Source: Brasenia schreberi
Lineage: Eukaryota; Streptophyta; Magnoliopsida; Nymphaeales; Cabombaceae
DNA: 64,000 bases
Direction of reading: 5' to 3'
Assembly: GCA_036023115.1 (NCBI GenBank)
Contig: JAYKKT010000079.1
Location: forward strand, 11,709,501-11,773,500
The notes beneath the pieces were generated by a model. It did no database searches and was not told the DNA's origin. It was given only the letters and a program-made list of their open reading frames with translations. Shown in pieces: positions 21,927 to 34,025 of the stretch (position 1 is the stretch's first letter; every line of letters starts with the position of its first letter). The position numbers and the translations under genes are program-made.

Positions 21927-23098
21927 GATTTGGATTGAATTCTAGTTTTCGAAAATTTTAGGGATAGCTGCCCTGAGACATGTGAATAAGGTGCAAAGGA
22001 AAACTCGTGTGACCCTGAGTGAGAGAATTCGCACTTGTGAAAGAGCGGAGTCTTCAAAATCGTGGTTACATTTCAAAATCCTTCTTCTTACGAAGAACGA
22101 CCTAGTTCAACATAGCAAAATACCTGCAAGTAGTACGTGCTATTTCTAAATAAGCTGATCTGGAATGGATCGAGTGTAGGCTTGGGATAAGTCCTCCCCT
22201 CTTCTCTTCTATTTCCAAAAGGAAAACAAAGGCCCAAACAAAAGGGAATTTCCGATTCAAAGTATCTTTCCAAAAGAAAGAAACCAGAATTCAAAAGAAA
22301 AATCGATTCTCTTGTGAAAAAGAGGGATTAAAGAAAAAATACTCCCAAAGGGAGACCCTCGATGAAAAAAAAGGAAAAAGAGGCCAAAAAGCTCAAAAAG
22401 AGCAGTTTTCCGCCTTTTGTGCCTCAAACCACGGGACGTTTCAGAAGGGACCGTGGTATCTCTTTCCCATCCCTGGCTTATCCCAAGCTAAAGCATGGTT
22501 CATTTCGAGGAATCCTAAAGTAAAAATAGGATTTACTTACTTGAATTTCATCTTGTTTGAGAATTCGACGTTTCGAGTAAGGCGTGGGAATTTGAAATAT
22601 AGCTGGTTTTCTCATAAAACTTCCGCTAAATAAGCGAGTGTTAAGACTCAAACAAGGGCAAGCACGGAGAGTTCGAGATCCTTAGGATCGAGACTCAAGA
22701 CAGTTGTCCCTTTTTGTAATTAGTTTTGTAAATAAGTTTTGAAAATCGAACATCGAACAGCATAGGATCTGCTCACTTGGAACAACAAGCCTTGTAAGTC
22801 TCTAGAGTTCGACCACATCTGGTCAGGGGAGGTCGCCACTCTTGGCACCACACCCATGTCATGCATCTGCATTCCACGCATGAACATTTGCATAAACATG
22901 GTCCGATTTAGGACCAGATTCCATAGCATAACCTTTTGGCGTGATATCTCCTCCTACCAGAGTTTTAAATTGGGATTTTGTTAAAAGATTGGGGCAATCC
23001 CATATTCTTCGTGGATAGATCAAGGGAGACATTGAAAGGGGTGTTTATCATCTTTGCCCTTATCCAAATCGATTTGGACAAGGCCAAAGAGGGGCATC
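21927..23098 (+). other. A1 3' untranslated region and polypurine tract
   Basis: About 1.17 kb between the integrase stop and the 3' LTR. I see no convincing ORF on either strand; the 69-codon reverse ORF at 22720-22929 is short and unrecognised. It contains A/G-rich stretches (22290-22400), a segment shared with B1 and A3, and the polypurine tract AAAGAGGGGCATC at 23086-23098. Confidence 0.75.
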
Positions 23099-24336
23099 TG
23101 TAAACACCCCGAAATCCCACGAATTTCTCAAACCCATCTGGTTTTGCAAAAGCAGCCCCAAAGGGCTATTTTGAGTCTGGAAACCCAGGAGCCTTCCAGA
23201 CAACCCTGTATATATGTTTTAAACTTTATATTTCAAAAATACATAATATGGCTTTTGAAAATCCTTTTAAAACATGTTTTGAAACCCTGAAGCAGCTTGG
23301 CCTAATCCAGACAGGACCAGGAGAGCTAAGGAGAGCCCGAAACCGGAGCACTTGCCGAGCCCGGCACAACAGCTCTTGTCTCAAATTCACACCCCCAGGA
23401 TCTCGAACGTCCAAGACCTTGGTATCATCGAAACATTGTTTGAAGTCATCTTCGGAAGACGAAAACAGAGGCGGACGATCATGTTGGCGAAGACACAACG
23501 CAGACGGAGCACTGATGCTGTCAGGCCCTGCACAAACCGTCCGTTTCGAACACAGCTCGAAGGAGTCAGAGTTTAGTTTTGATCGGATCTGGACCATATA
23601 TATCCAAATCCCAATCCAAACCCATGTATGGACTTGGATTTGGATTTGGATTCAAAAATCCAATCCAATATCCATATCCATGGCCCACATAACCTTCTCA
23701 TAAATGGAGGTGGGGCCCACTTGAATTTCACGTGGGATTATGGGCATGAGAGAGAGTGGGGGTGGATAAGATCAAGTGTGTGTTGTAATTAAGCTTGACT
23801 TGTGTGTCAAGTTTGGGGTTAGTCATGTGGGTTAGCCTAATTAAGTGGGTTTAAGCTTGTAATTAGCCAAAACCTAACCTAGGGCTGTACCAACATGATG
23901 TGGTTAAGGTCTATGGGCCATGCAAAGGGAGCTCCTTCACCTAAACCTAACCAAAAATACCTAATCCTAGCCTTCCACCCTAATCTGCCCCTAATCTAAA
24001 CCTAATCACCTAACCTACTTCCCTAATCCTAGCCTAATCCCAACCTAATCACCTAACCCACTTCCCTAATCCTTCCCTAAACCTAGGTTAATTTCCCTAA
24101 ACCTAGCCTAATCCTAGCCTAATCACCTAACCTAGCCCACTAAACCTCACCCTAGAACCAACCCACCTAACCAAACCCGAAACCCCTAAACCACCCTTAG
24201 CCCACAACCTACCCAAACCACTTGTATTTAAAATATCTGGCCCTACCCCTTTCCAGCCCACCTTATTATCACACCACCCTACCTAAACCACCTAACCACT
24301 ACCCCAAACCCAACCCTAACCGACCTAACCCAGCCC

Positions 24337-24343
24337 TATATAA
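24337..24343 (+). promoter_or_regulatory. TATA box of A-type LTR
   Basis: TATATAA followed by a C run and TGGGGGCGGG. The same arrangement is found at 14441, 26854 and, reversed, near 12764, 32785 and 47012. The P3 LTR has the weakened TATTTAAA (51771). Transcription would start about 30 bases downstream (inference). Confidence 0.6.
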
Positions 24344-25210
24344 CCCCCCCCCCCTGGGGGCGGGTTTCACAACCAAGCAACCCACCCATTCCCAGCCGGG
24401 TCCTTCACATCCCCAAGCTCAGCCGAATTCCACCTGCTCCACATCCCACCACCACCTGCTCCACATCCCGCCACCACCTACACCGCTACCTTCCAGCCGA
24501 ACGCCACCACCTGCACCACTTCTTTCCAGCCGAGTGCCACCCTCTCTTCACCCGGTAAGTCCCCTACATCCTACCTTACTACCTCTTCACTCCCTCTCCA
24601 CTCTCAGCCACCTAATCGACTCCCCTATCACCCTAACACCAACCCTTCCTCTTGCTGCCACCCTTCTCACTCAGCCGAACCCCATAGCACCCTAACTACC
24701 CGCCACAACCTAGACATTTAGACCCATTCAGCCACCCTATCCGACTCCCTAAAACCTGCGCGTATCATCCTAATACACCTACTACAACCACTACCACCTT
24801 GCCCCATATCCTAGCTAGCTCCCCTACCTTACATCACTCCTAGACACTCCAACTACTCGCCACCACTAAGTCCTCCTAGTCGGCCACTCCAACCGACTAT
24901 CATTTCACTCGACCACCCTAGTAACCTGCCAACCCTAGGTGATTCGTTAGACCTTCCCTTAGGTTCACCCTTTGCACAACCTACCTTAAAACTAAACCCT
25001 ATTCCTTAGTGACCCTACTTAGGCCCTTTAGCCCAACACGCCAAAAAGAGCCCCTCCTTAACAACCGGCCATCTTCAAGGTGCTCTTCTGTGCACCAAGA
25101 ACATCCGGCCAGCACCTCCCCTTGTCGTTCAACCTCGCAGAGCTCCCTTTTGCAGCCCAAGGCGAAGGCCAAGCCCACGCTCAAGCAAGGCATCTTCGGA
25201 CCAGCTATTA

Positions 25211-25216
25211 GTAAGT
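25211..25216 (+). promoter_or_regulatory. Conserved donor-like site in LTR
   Basis: GTAAGTG follows GACCAGCTATTA. The same context, AGCTAnnn-GTAAGTG, is kept in A2 (reverse, about 11888), P1 (27767), A3 (reverse, about 32127 and 46326), S1 (reverse, about 42610) and P3 (52324). Conservation across two LTR subfamilies suggests selection as a 5' splice site. Confidence 0.45.
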
Positions 25217-25269
25217 GCCTAACTCGGTCTTTAGTTGTATACTTGCTTGAGATTCAATTCGATACGGGG

Positions 25270-25310
25270 TTGTAATAACGGAGCATAGTCTCCCCCCGCT
25301 TGTAATAACG
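25270..25310 (+). promoter_or_regulatory. Paired TTGTAATAACG motifs, possible polyadenylation signal
   Basis: TTGTAATAACG occurs at 25270-25280 and again at 25300-25310, separated by GAGCATAGTCTCCCCCCGC. The pair is kept in both LTR subfamilies. TTGTAA-type upstream elements and AATAA-like boxes occur in plant and pararetroviral polyadenylation regions, so this may mark the end of R. Inference only. Confidence 0.35.
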
Positions 25311-25435
25311 TGGCTTGGCACACCCACACACATGCACTCTCGTAGTTGTGCACGATTTTGAACACACACGGGCCTAATCAGCCCCTAATATATAAGTATA
25401 TACATATACTTTAATTTTGTAGGGTTTTGCTTAAG

Positions 25436-25960
25436 TTGAGTGTGTTGTGTTTCAATTCAAGCACTCACACACATTGAGCCTTCGCTCTTATTTGAAAGAC
25501 CCAAGTAAGGGCCGTGTTATACTATTTGGGCTTTCATTTCATGTCGTGTGTGTTGTCTTTCAATTCAAGCACTCACACACATTGAGCCTTCGCTCTTATT
25601 TGAAAGACCCAAGTAAGGGCCGTGTTATACTATTTGGGCTTTTATTTCATGTCGTGTGTGTTGTCTTTCAATTCAAGCGCTCACACACATTGAGCCTTCA
25701 CTCTTATTTGAAAGACCCAAGTAAGGGCTGACCTATACTATTTGGGTTTAATTTCATGTTGTGTGCGTAGTACTTCAATTCAAGCACTCACACACATTGA
25801 GCTTTCACTCTTATTCCCAAGACCTTAGTCAAGGCCATACTGCAAGTTATATTTGGGTTTAATTTCATGTCGTGTGTGTTGTCTTTCAATTCAAGCATGC
25901 ACCCACATTGAGCCTTCGCTCTTATTTGCAAGACCCGAATAAGGGCCCATATACCTACTC
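25436..25960 (+). repeat. ~109-bp LTR repeat array, five copies
   Basis: TTGAGC(C)TTCGCTCTT cores near 25475, 25583, 25691, 25797 and 25909. The A1 5' LTR keeps only two units because of its deletion. The first three units are almost identical to each other, as expected from recent local expansion. Confidence 0.88.
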
Positions 25961-26563
25961 TATATACATATCTCCCTTCGGCATTTACTTTACAAGTCAT
26001 TTCCCTTCGGTTATTTCCCTTCGGTTATTTCCCTTCGGTTATTTCCCTTCAGTATTGTCTTTATATTCGGGTTTTCTCTTTAGAGTAGCGTGAGTTTGCA
26101 TTGCATCTACGCCATACCATGAGGTAGGACGCATATTGCATCAAAGCAAGCCCCGCTCGAATTCGCCCATGTAGTGGAGTGTTCATAACACACAAACTAG
26201 GTGGCCCATAAAGGGATAAAAGGAAAGACTTAGGCACGTGCAAATCCACGTGATCTAAAATCTGCAATCGTATCTAAAAACCCGAATTAGACACCTCGAA
26301 CCGCTTTGTAAGCTTTCTATCCCAAAAACTCTATTTTTGCAAAGCGTACAGACTGACCCTTGCGCATCGGTGCAAGAAGGTCTGCGACGACAAGAGCTCA
26401 CTTGCTCACAGTCGCCACGTTAGAAGTCAGTTTAGAATATATCTTCGCTAGCTTAGGTCACCTAGCTGGCATGCCCTGTTTACATAAATAGGCCTTAGAC
26501 ACACGAGAGGATCCGCTCCAAGCCCTGAAAAGGTGAGAGGCGGGGATTTTTCGCGCATCTACA

Positions 26564-28859
26564 CCCACTTCCCTAATCCTTCTCTAAACCTAGGTTAATT
26601 TCCCTAAACATAACCTAATCCTAGCCTAATCACCTAACCCACCTCACTAAACCTCACCCCAAAACCAACCCACCTAGCTAAACTCTAAACCCCTAAACCA
26701 CCCCACCTAAACCTAGCACACCATCTACCCAAAACCCCTTGTATCAAAATATCTGGCCCCTCCCCAAAACCAGCCCACCTTATCACCACACCACCCCTAC
26801 CTAAACCACCTAACCACCCTCCTAATACCAGCCCCAACCGACTTCTTCAACCCTATATAACCCCCCCCCAAAGGGGCAGGTTTTCCAAGCTCTCTCTCCC
26901 ATCCTTCCCAGCCCAGCCGAGCCCAGCCGATCCCATCCATCCCAGCCCAGCCGAGTCCTCCATCTGCACCACCGTCACTCACCACCTTGCTCCACCTGCA
27001 CCATCACACCTCAGCCGGCCAGCCACTCGTCTTCACCACTTCCATCCGGCCGAACCATCCACTTCAAACACCCGGCTGCTCCTCTTCCATCCACCGCCTC
27101 TTCATTCGGTTAGTACCCCATCCTTCACCCTACCTCTTCTTCACTCCCCCTCCACTCTCAGCCACCTGCACCACCACCACCACCTCACCCTAACACCAGC
27201 CACCCGTCGCCACCACTTCCATTCAGCCAAACCTCAGCCACTTCAAACACCCGCCATTACCTAGCCACCCTAGCTACACCCGGCCACTCCACTTAACTCC
27301 CTATGACCTACCCATATCATTTCCCCTCAGCTCCTAACTCCACCTTACCCCATACCCTAGCTAGTTTCCTTCCCATCCACGCCACCCATAGCCATCTTAG
27401 CAACCACCACCACCGAGTCTCCCTTAGTCAGCCACTCCAACCGACTGTTCCATATCCATTCGGCCAGCCACCCGCCAGCCATATACCTCCCTTAGGCACT
27501 CCCTTAGACACTTCCTTAGGCTCCCATTTAGTGTCACATTTCATAACACTACACCCTCCCTTAGTGACCCTACTTAGTCACTTTAGCCCAACACACAAAG
27601 CCAGCCCATTCCTAGAAGCCGGCCACCTTCAAGGCGCCCTTCCCGCGCACCTAAGGCACTCGGCCAGCAGCCCCTCTTGCCGTTCATCTCCAAGGAGCTC
27701 CTTCTCGCAGCCCAAGGTGAAAGCCAAGCCCACGCTCAAGCAAGGCATCTTCGGACCAGCTATAAGTAAGTGCCTAACTCGGTCCTTAGTTGTATACTTG
27801 CTTAAATTAAATTCGATACAGGGTTGTAATAATGGAGCATAGTCTCCCCCCGCTTGTAATAACGTGGCTTGGCACACCCACACACACGTGCACTCTCTTA
27901 GTCGTGCACGATTTTGAACACACACGGGCCTAATCAGCCCTTAAGATATAAAAATATATATATATACTTTAACTTACGTAGGGTTTTGCTTAAGTTGAGT
28001 GTGTTGTCTTTCCATTCAAGCACTCACACACATTGAGCCTTCGCTCTTATTTGTAAGACCCAAGTAAGGGTCGTGCTATACTATTTGGGTTTAATTTCAT
28101 GTTGTGTGCGTAGTACTTCAATTCAAGCACTCACACACATTGAGCTTTTGCTCTTATTCCCAAGACCTTAGTTAAGGCCATATTGCAAGTTATATTTGGG
28201 TTTTATTTCATGTCGAGTGTGTAGTCTTTCAATTCAAGCACGCACCCACATCGAGCCTTCGCTCTTATTTGCAATACCCAAGTAAGGGCCCATATATACC
28301 TTATATACATATCTCCCTTCGGCATTTACATTACAAGTCATTTCCCTTCGGCATTGTCTTTATATTTCGGGTTTTCCCTTTGGAGTAGCATGAGTTTGCA
28401 TTTCATCTACGCCATACCACGAGGTAGGACGCATATTGCATCAAAGCAAACCCTGTACTCCCACTCAAATTCGCCCCATGGAGTGGAGTGTTCATAACAC
28501 ACACCTAGGTGGCCCATAAAGGGATAAAAAGAAAGACTTAGGCATGTGCTCTAAAATCTGCAATCGCATTAAAAAGGCCCGAATCAAACACCTCGAACCG
28601 CTTTCGTAGGCTTTTTCTATCCCAAACTCGATTTTTAAAAGCGTACAGACTGACCCTTGCGCATCGGTGCAAGAAGGTCTGTGACGACAAGAGCTCACTT
28701 GCTCACAGTCGCCACGTTAGAAGTCAGGTTAAAATATATCTTCGCTAGCTTAGGTAAGCTAGCTGGCACGACCTGTTTATACAAATAGGACTTAGACACA
28801 CGAAAGGATCCGCTCCAGGCCTGAGAAACCAGGGAGGCGGAGATTTTCCTGCGTCTACA
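26564..28859 (+). repeat. P1 5' LTR, right-hand part
   Basis: It starts in the CCTAA-rich segment (equivalent to A1 3' LTR about 24055) directly after the A1 LTR end, and runs to GCGTCTACA at 28859. TATATAA at 26854-26860, GTAAGTG at 27767, and a ~109-bp array of three units (28030-28280). It is clearly more diverged from A1 than A3 is, with many small indels. Confidence 0.85.
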
Positions 28860-28864
28860 AAGAT

Positions 28865-28882
28865 TGGCATGCCTGGTGGGAG
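28865..28882 (+). other. P1 primer-binding site
   Basis: TGGCATGCCTGGTGGGAG, five bases after the LTR end. Compared with P3 it has C-to-T type changes and a final G shared with P4 (55030). Confidence 0.75.
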
Positions 28883-29001
28883 GTGAGTCTTTCAAAAAAC
28901 GAGTTAAGTTAGAAGCTTGCGAAAAACTTTCAAAGAGGTGTCGTTTTTAAACTTTGTTTTCTTTGCTTGTACTTAGGAAATTTTGAAAAAGCTTGAAAAG
29001 C

Positions 29002-30787
29002 ATGTCAAAATCCAACCCAAGTGAAGTGTCGAGCCAAGGCTCATGCGCATCAAGTTCTCACTCTAGGAGGATTTTCAAAAACAAGATCAAACTAGATGAA
29101 ATCGAGGACCTGAGAAGGGAATTTGAGGCCAAAATTGATGCTCTCAGTCAAGAGGCTGAAGTAGGCGATTCATGTTCATCAAACGGTGAACAAAGGCCTA
29201 AGAAAAAATCTGAAAAACCTCACAAGCAAAAAGAGGCCTCCGTAATGGAAGGCAACCAATACCACGAGTCCTTCACACAAAAGGACCGTAAAGCCCTACA
29301 ACAGTTGCTGAAAGGGCAGAATAAAGAGAAAAGAAGCTACGCCGTGTCTGATTTCCTTCCTATGGATTATGAAACAGACAGTGACGATGAAATACCAACT
29401 TCCATCGGTATGATGGCATGGGAGACCCTAGGTCTCACTTGCAGCTTTTCTCGCATCGAGCCCATAAGAAGAAAAAGGACTCGATGAAATGGGTGTATTG
29501 GTTCCCTTTATCCCTTAAAGGCACAGCTGCCAAATGGCTGGCTTCCTACGACTTAAGCCAGTTCGCTACTTTTGAAGAGTTAGCGAACTGCTTCATGCAA
29601 AGATTTGCACACAACGTAGAAGTCACGCCGACTCTAAATACCTTAAGGGATACAAAGCAAGGCATGAATGAAGACGTACATGCCTTCATTATACGATGGA
29701 GGTCACTTTTGGGCCAAGTGCGAGAACCCATCTCTGAAGGATGCGCAGTAATGCTCATCCTGGATAACTTTAAAAGCGAGTTAAAAACCCTTCTCTCGCT
29801 CCATGAGATCTCAACTTTCCATAAGTTGATCAAAAAGTCATTCCTTTTCGAAACCAACTTAAGAAAAGGGACATACGATCACTTATGGAAAGGAAGTGCC
29901 GTTTCTAAAACCCGTTTGGAAAAGCCCATCACTTATGGGCTACCCACGATGGACAAAGGGGCAAAGCCCTATAAAATCGCCAATGTCCGGGTGGATCCAG
30001 GCATGGCAGGCACTTCCAAAATTTTTGAAAAACTAGAAAATAAAAGGGAGCGAACCTTTCAAAAACTGGTTGAAAAACGGGAATATACGTCGCTGGGGCA
30101 ACCTGTGTCGGAGGTCCTAGACCTCCTACTTGCCCAAGGCATGATAGAACTTCCTGAAATCCCCGAAGGAGACACTTCCAAAGGAGGGTATTTAAATCAA
30201 TTTTGTAAGTATCATCGGCTCAAGGGCCATGACACCAAACGTTGTTTCTCCCTTTTAAATAAAATTGAGAACTTGATAGCGGAGGGCCAGCTCCAGGTCA
30301 TTGCGGAACCTGAGCCACCTCAAGCTATCTTCAAAGAACCCTTTCCCAAACACGCCAGTGGCAGTGGGAAAGGAAAGGAGGTATGTACCTCACCTTTTCT
30401 AAGGAACTAACGCAAAAACCAGAGTCTGATCGACCCACTTGTGCACCCATTCTTGTACTGTACAAGAAGCCCGAACAAGTCATCATTCGGGGACCACCAA
30501 AAGTGGAATCCCCGGAAAAACCAGTTTTGAAACTTCAAGGTGCTCCTCAACTCATCCGTAGAGTCAAAATTAGAGTGAACCTTAGGCTGGTCGTGGGGGA
30601 AGTGACTAGATCCGGGAGGATCTATCAACCCCCACACGTACAAGGTGCTAAAAAGATGATCAGTGTGCCTGGCCCCTCAAAAGCATGTATCCCTGGAGTT
30701 TTGCCAAAAGCAGACAAGGATAAAGTTATCCTAAATCCTTATGACTTCGAAAACTGCCTTTCAAAGATTCCTATCCACATGTCTATC
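29002..30787 (+). pseudogene. gag: P1 gag pseudogene, interrupted by A3
   Basis: Starts at the shared MSKSNPSEVSSQ ATG. A single-base deletion near 29397 (DDEIPNFHRYDG becomes DDEIPTSIGMM) shifts the frame; gag continues from 29418 with WVYWFPLSLKGTAAKWLASY and the knuckle CKYHRLKGHDTKRC (about 30206-30247). A second one-base loss near 30389 shifts it again. The sequence reaches HMSI at 30787, where the A3 LTR starts; the next residues, LELIQTSPRH, resume at 48258. The first frameshift is also present in P4. Confidence 0.88.
30783..30787 (+). repeat. A3 target-site duplication, left copy
   Basis: CTATC directly left of the A3 LTR end. The right copy is at 48253-48257. Removing A3 and one copy restores the conserved gag reading HMSILEL. 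Confidence 0.93.
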
Positions 30788-33700
30788 TGTAGACGCGCGA
30801 AAAATCCCCACGCCTCCCCTGCCTTTTCTAGGCTTGGAGTGGATCTCTCTCGTGCGTCTAAGGCCTATTTATGCAAACAAGGCATGCCAACTAGCTTACC
30901 TAAGCTAGCGAAGATATATTTGAAACTGACTTCTAATCGTGGCGACTGTGAGTAAGTGAGCTCTTGTCGTCGCAGACCTTCTTGCACCGATGCGCAAGGG
31001 TCAGTCTGTACGCTTTGCAAAAAATTGAGTTTTGAGATAGAAAGCCTATGAAGCGGTTCGAGGTGTCTAATTCGGGTCTTTTAGATGCGATTGCATATTT
31101 TTAGATCACGTGGATTTGCACGTGCCTAAGTCTTTCCTTTTATCCCTTTTCGGGCCACCTAGTTTGTGTGTTATGAACACTCCACTACATGGGCGAATTC
31201 GAGCGGGGCTTGCTTTGATGCAATATGCGTCCTATCTCGTGGTATGGCGTAGATGCAATGCAAACTCACGCTACTCCAAAGGGAAAAACCCGAATGTAAA
31301 GACAATACTGAAGGGAAATAACAGAAGGAAAATGACTTGAAATATAAATGCCGAAGGGAGATATGTATATAGAGTATGTATATGAGCCCTTACTCGGGTC
31401 TTGCAAATAAGAGCGAAGGCTCAATGTGGGTGCGTGCTTGAATTGAAAGACTTACACACACGACATGAAATTAAACCCAAATATAAATTGCAGTATGGCC
31501 TTAACTAAGGTCTTGGGAGTAAGAGTGAAAGCTCAATGTGTGTGAGAGTGCTTGAATTGAAGTACTATGCACACGACATGAAATTGAACCCAAATATAAC
31601 TGCAATAGGCCTTGACTAAGGTCTTGGGAGTAAGAGCGAAAGCTCAATGTGTGTGAGAGTGCTTGAATTGAAAGACTTACACACACGACATGAAATGAAA
31701 CCCAAATAGTATAGGTCGGCCCTTACTTGGGTCTTTCAAATAAGAGAGAAAGCTCAATGTGTGTGAGAGTGCTTGAATTGAAAGGCTTACCCACACGACA
31801 TGAAATGAAACCCAAATAGTATAGGTCGGCCCTTACTTCGGTCTTTCAAATAAGAGTGAAGGCTCAATGTGTGTGAGTGCTTGAATTGAAAGACAACGCA
31901 CCCAACTTAAGCAAAACCCTACAAAATCAAGGTATATATATATATATATTTATGTATTAGGGGCTGATTAGGCCCATGTATGTTCAAAATCGTGCACAAC
32001 TAAGAGAGTGCACGTGTGTGGGTGTGCCAAGCCACGTTATTACAAGCGGGGCGAGACTATGCTCCGTTATTACAACCCCGTATCGAATTGAATCTCAAGC
32101 AAGTATACAACTAAAGACCGAGTTAGGCACTTACTAGTAGCTGGTCCGTAGATGCCTTGCTTGAGCGTGGGCTTGGCCTTCGCCTTGGGCTGTAAAAGGG
32201 AGCTCCGCGAGGTTGAACGGCAAGAGGAGGTGGCCGAGTGTCCTTGGTGCACGGAAGAGGCGCCTTGAAGGTGGCCGGCCACTAGAGATGGGCTGTTTTT
32301 GGTGTGTTGGGTTAAAGGACCTAAGTAAGGTCACTAAGGGAATATGGCACTAAGGGAAGGAGCTAGCAAAGAGAGGGTGATGGCTGGCAGATGGCTGGCC
32401 AAATGAAAAGGTGACAGTCGGTTGGAGTGGCCGACTAGGAGCTTGGTGGTGGTGGGTATTTAGGGAGCTATGGTTTCGGCTGAGTGAGAAGGGTGGCGGC
32501 GAGTGGAAGAGCTGATGTTAGGGTGGTAGGGGAGTGGATTAGATGGTTGAGAGTGGAGAGGGAGTGAAGAGGTGGCAAGGTGGGGTGTAGGGGGCTTACC
32601 GGGTGAAGAAGAGGGTGGCGCTCGGCTGGAAGGGAGTTGGGCAGGCGGTGGCATTCGGCTAGAAGGTGGTGGTGTAGGTGGTGGTGGGATGTGGAGCAGG
32701 TGGAGCTTGGGGAAGTGGAGGACCCGGCTGGGCTTGGGGAAGGCAGCTTTTTTCTCTAGAACCCGCCCCCAATGGGGGGGGGGATTTATATAGGGATGGG
32801 TAGGTCGGTTAGGGCTGGATTTGGGGTAGTGGTTAGGTGGTTTAGGTAGGGTGGTATGATGATAAGGTGGGCTGGAAAGGGTAGGGCCAGATATTTTAGA
32901 TACTAGTAGTTTGGGTAGGTTGTGGGCTAGGGGTGGTTTAGGGGTTTAGGGTTTGGTTAGGTGGGTTGGTTCTAGGGTGAGGTTTAGTGAGCTAGGTTAG
33001 GTGATTAGGCTAGGATTAGGCTAGGTTTAGGGAATTTAACCTAGGTTTAGGGAAGGATTAGGGAAGTCAGTTAGGTGATTAGGTTGGGATTAGGCCGGGA
33101 TTAGGGAAGTAGGTTAGGTGATTAGGTTCAGATTAGGGGCGGATTAGGGTGGAAGGCTAGGATTAGGTATTTTGGGTTAGGTTTAAGTGAAGGAGCTCCC
33201 TTTGCATGGCCCATAGACCTTAACCACATCATGTTGGTGCAACCCTAGGTTAGGTTTTGGCTAATTACAAGCTTAAACCCACTCAATTAGGCTAACCCAC
33301 ATGATAAACCCCAAACTTGACACACAAGTCAAGCTTAATTACAACACACTTGATCTTATCCATCCCCACTCTCTCTCATGCCCATAATCCCACGTGAATT
33401 TCAAGTGGGCCCCACCTCCATTTATGAGAAGGTGATGTGGGCCATGGATATGGATATTGGATTGGATTTTTGAATCCAAATCCAAATCCAAGTCCATACA
33501 TGGGTTTGGATTGGGATCTGGATATATATGGTCTAGATCCAATCCAAACTGAACTCTGACTCCTTCGAGCTGTGTTCGAAACGAACGGTTTGTGCGGGGC
33601 CTGACAGCATCAGTGCTCCGTCTGCGTTGGGTCTTCGCCAACATGATCGTCCGCCTCTATTTTCGCCTTCCGGTGATGACTTCAAACAAGGTTTTGATGA

Positions 33701-34025
33701 TAACAGGGTCTTGGACGTTCGAGATCCTGTGGGTGTGGATTTGATACAAGAGTTGCTGTGCCGGGCTCGATAGGTGCTTCGGTTCCGGGCTCTTCTTAGC
33801 TCTCCTGGTCCTGTCTTGATCGGGCCAAGCCGCTTCGGGGTTTCAAAACATGTTTTACAAAGGTTTTAAAAGCCATATTGTATGTTTTCGAAATACAGAG
33901 TTTAAAACATATGTACAGGGTTGTCTGGACGGCTCCTGGGTTTCCAGACTCAAAATAGCCCTTTGGGGCTGCTTTTACAAAACCAGATGAATTTGAGAAA
34001 TTCGTGGGATTTCGGGGTGTTTACA
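30788..34025 (-). repeat. A3 3' LTR (3238 bp)
   Basis: The reverse strand starts TGTAAACACCCCGAAATCCC at 34025, after the polypurine tract, and ends at TCTACA (30788). Contains a five-unit ~109-bp array (31390-31880), a GTAAGTG site near 32127 and a TATATAAA near 32785-32792. Confidence 0.93.

Larger units (their letters stand above)
13267..26563 (+). mobile_element. A1: plus-strand Tat-type Ty3/gypsy element
   Basis: Order: damaged 5' LTR (13267-15805), PBS (15811), gag-pro (15949-18126), pol (18152-21926), 3' untranslated region with polypurine tract, and complete 3' LTR (23099-26563). Its right LTR end is followed directly by the interior of another A-type LTR (26564 on), so A1 inserted into the 5' LTR of P1. 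The matching left flank is lost in the head-to-head rearrangement with A2, so no target duplication can be shown; CCCAC follows the right end. Confidence 0.9.
23099..26563 (+). repeat. A1 3' LTR, complete (3465 bp)
   Basis: It starts TGTAAACACCCCGAAATCCC after the polypurine tract and ends GCGCATCTACA at 26563. Useful as the reference A-type LTR: GGATTT-rich segment (23630-23700), CCTAAACC-rich segment (23940-24330), TATATAA (24337), GTAAGT sites (24555 and 25211), paired TTGTAATAACG (25270, 25300), a five-unit ~109-bp repeat array (25436-25960), a four-unit 14-bp repeat (26000-26053) and the 3' terminal segment shared by all copies. Confidence 0.92.

Noticed and set aside
22720..22929. Possible extra antisense ORF between integrase and 3' LTR
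   Set aside because: Only 69 codons, no recognisable domain, and I could not confirm a matching frame in A3 or P4.
27303..27842. 179-codon proline-rich ORF, and similar at 24222-24695, 12526-12780 and 46771-47076
   Set aside because: C-rich LTR leader sequence; frame not conserved between LTR copies.
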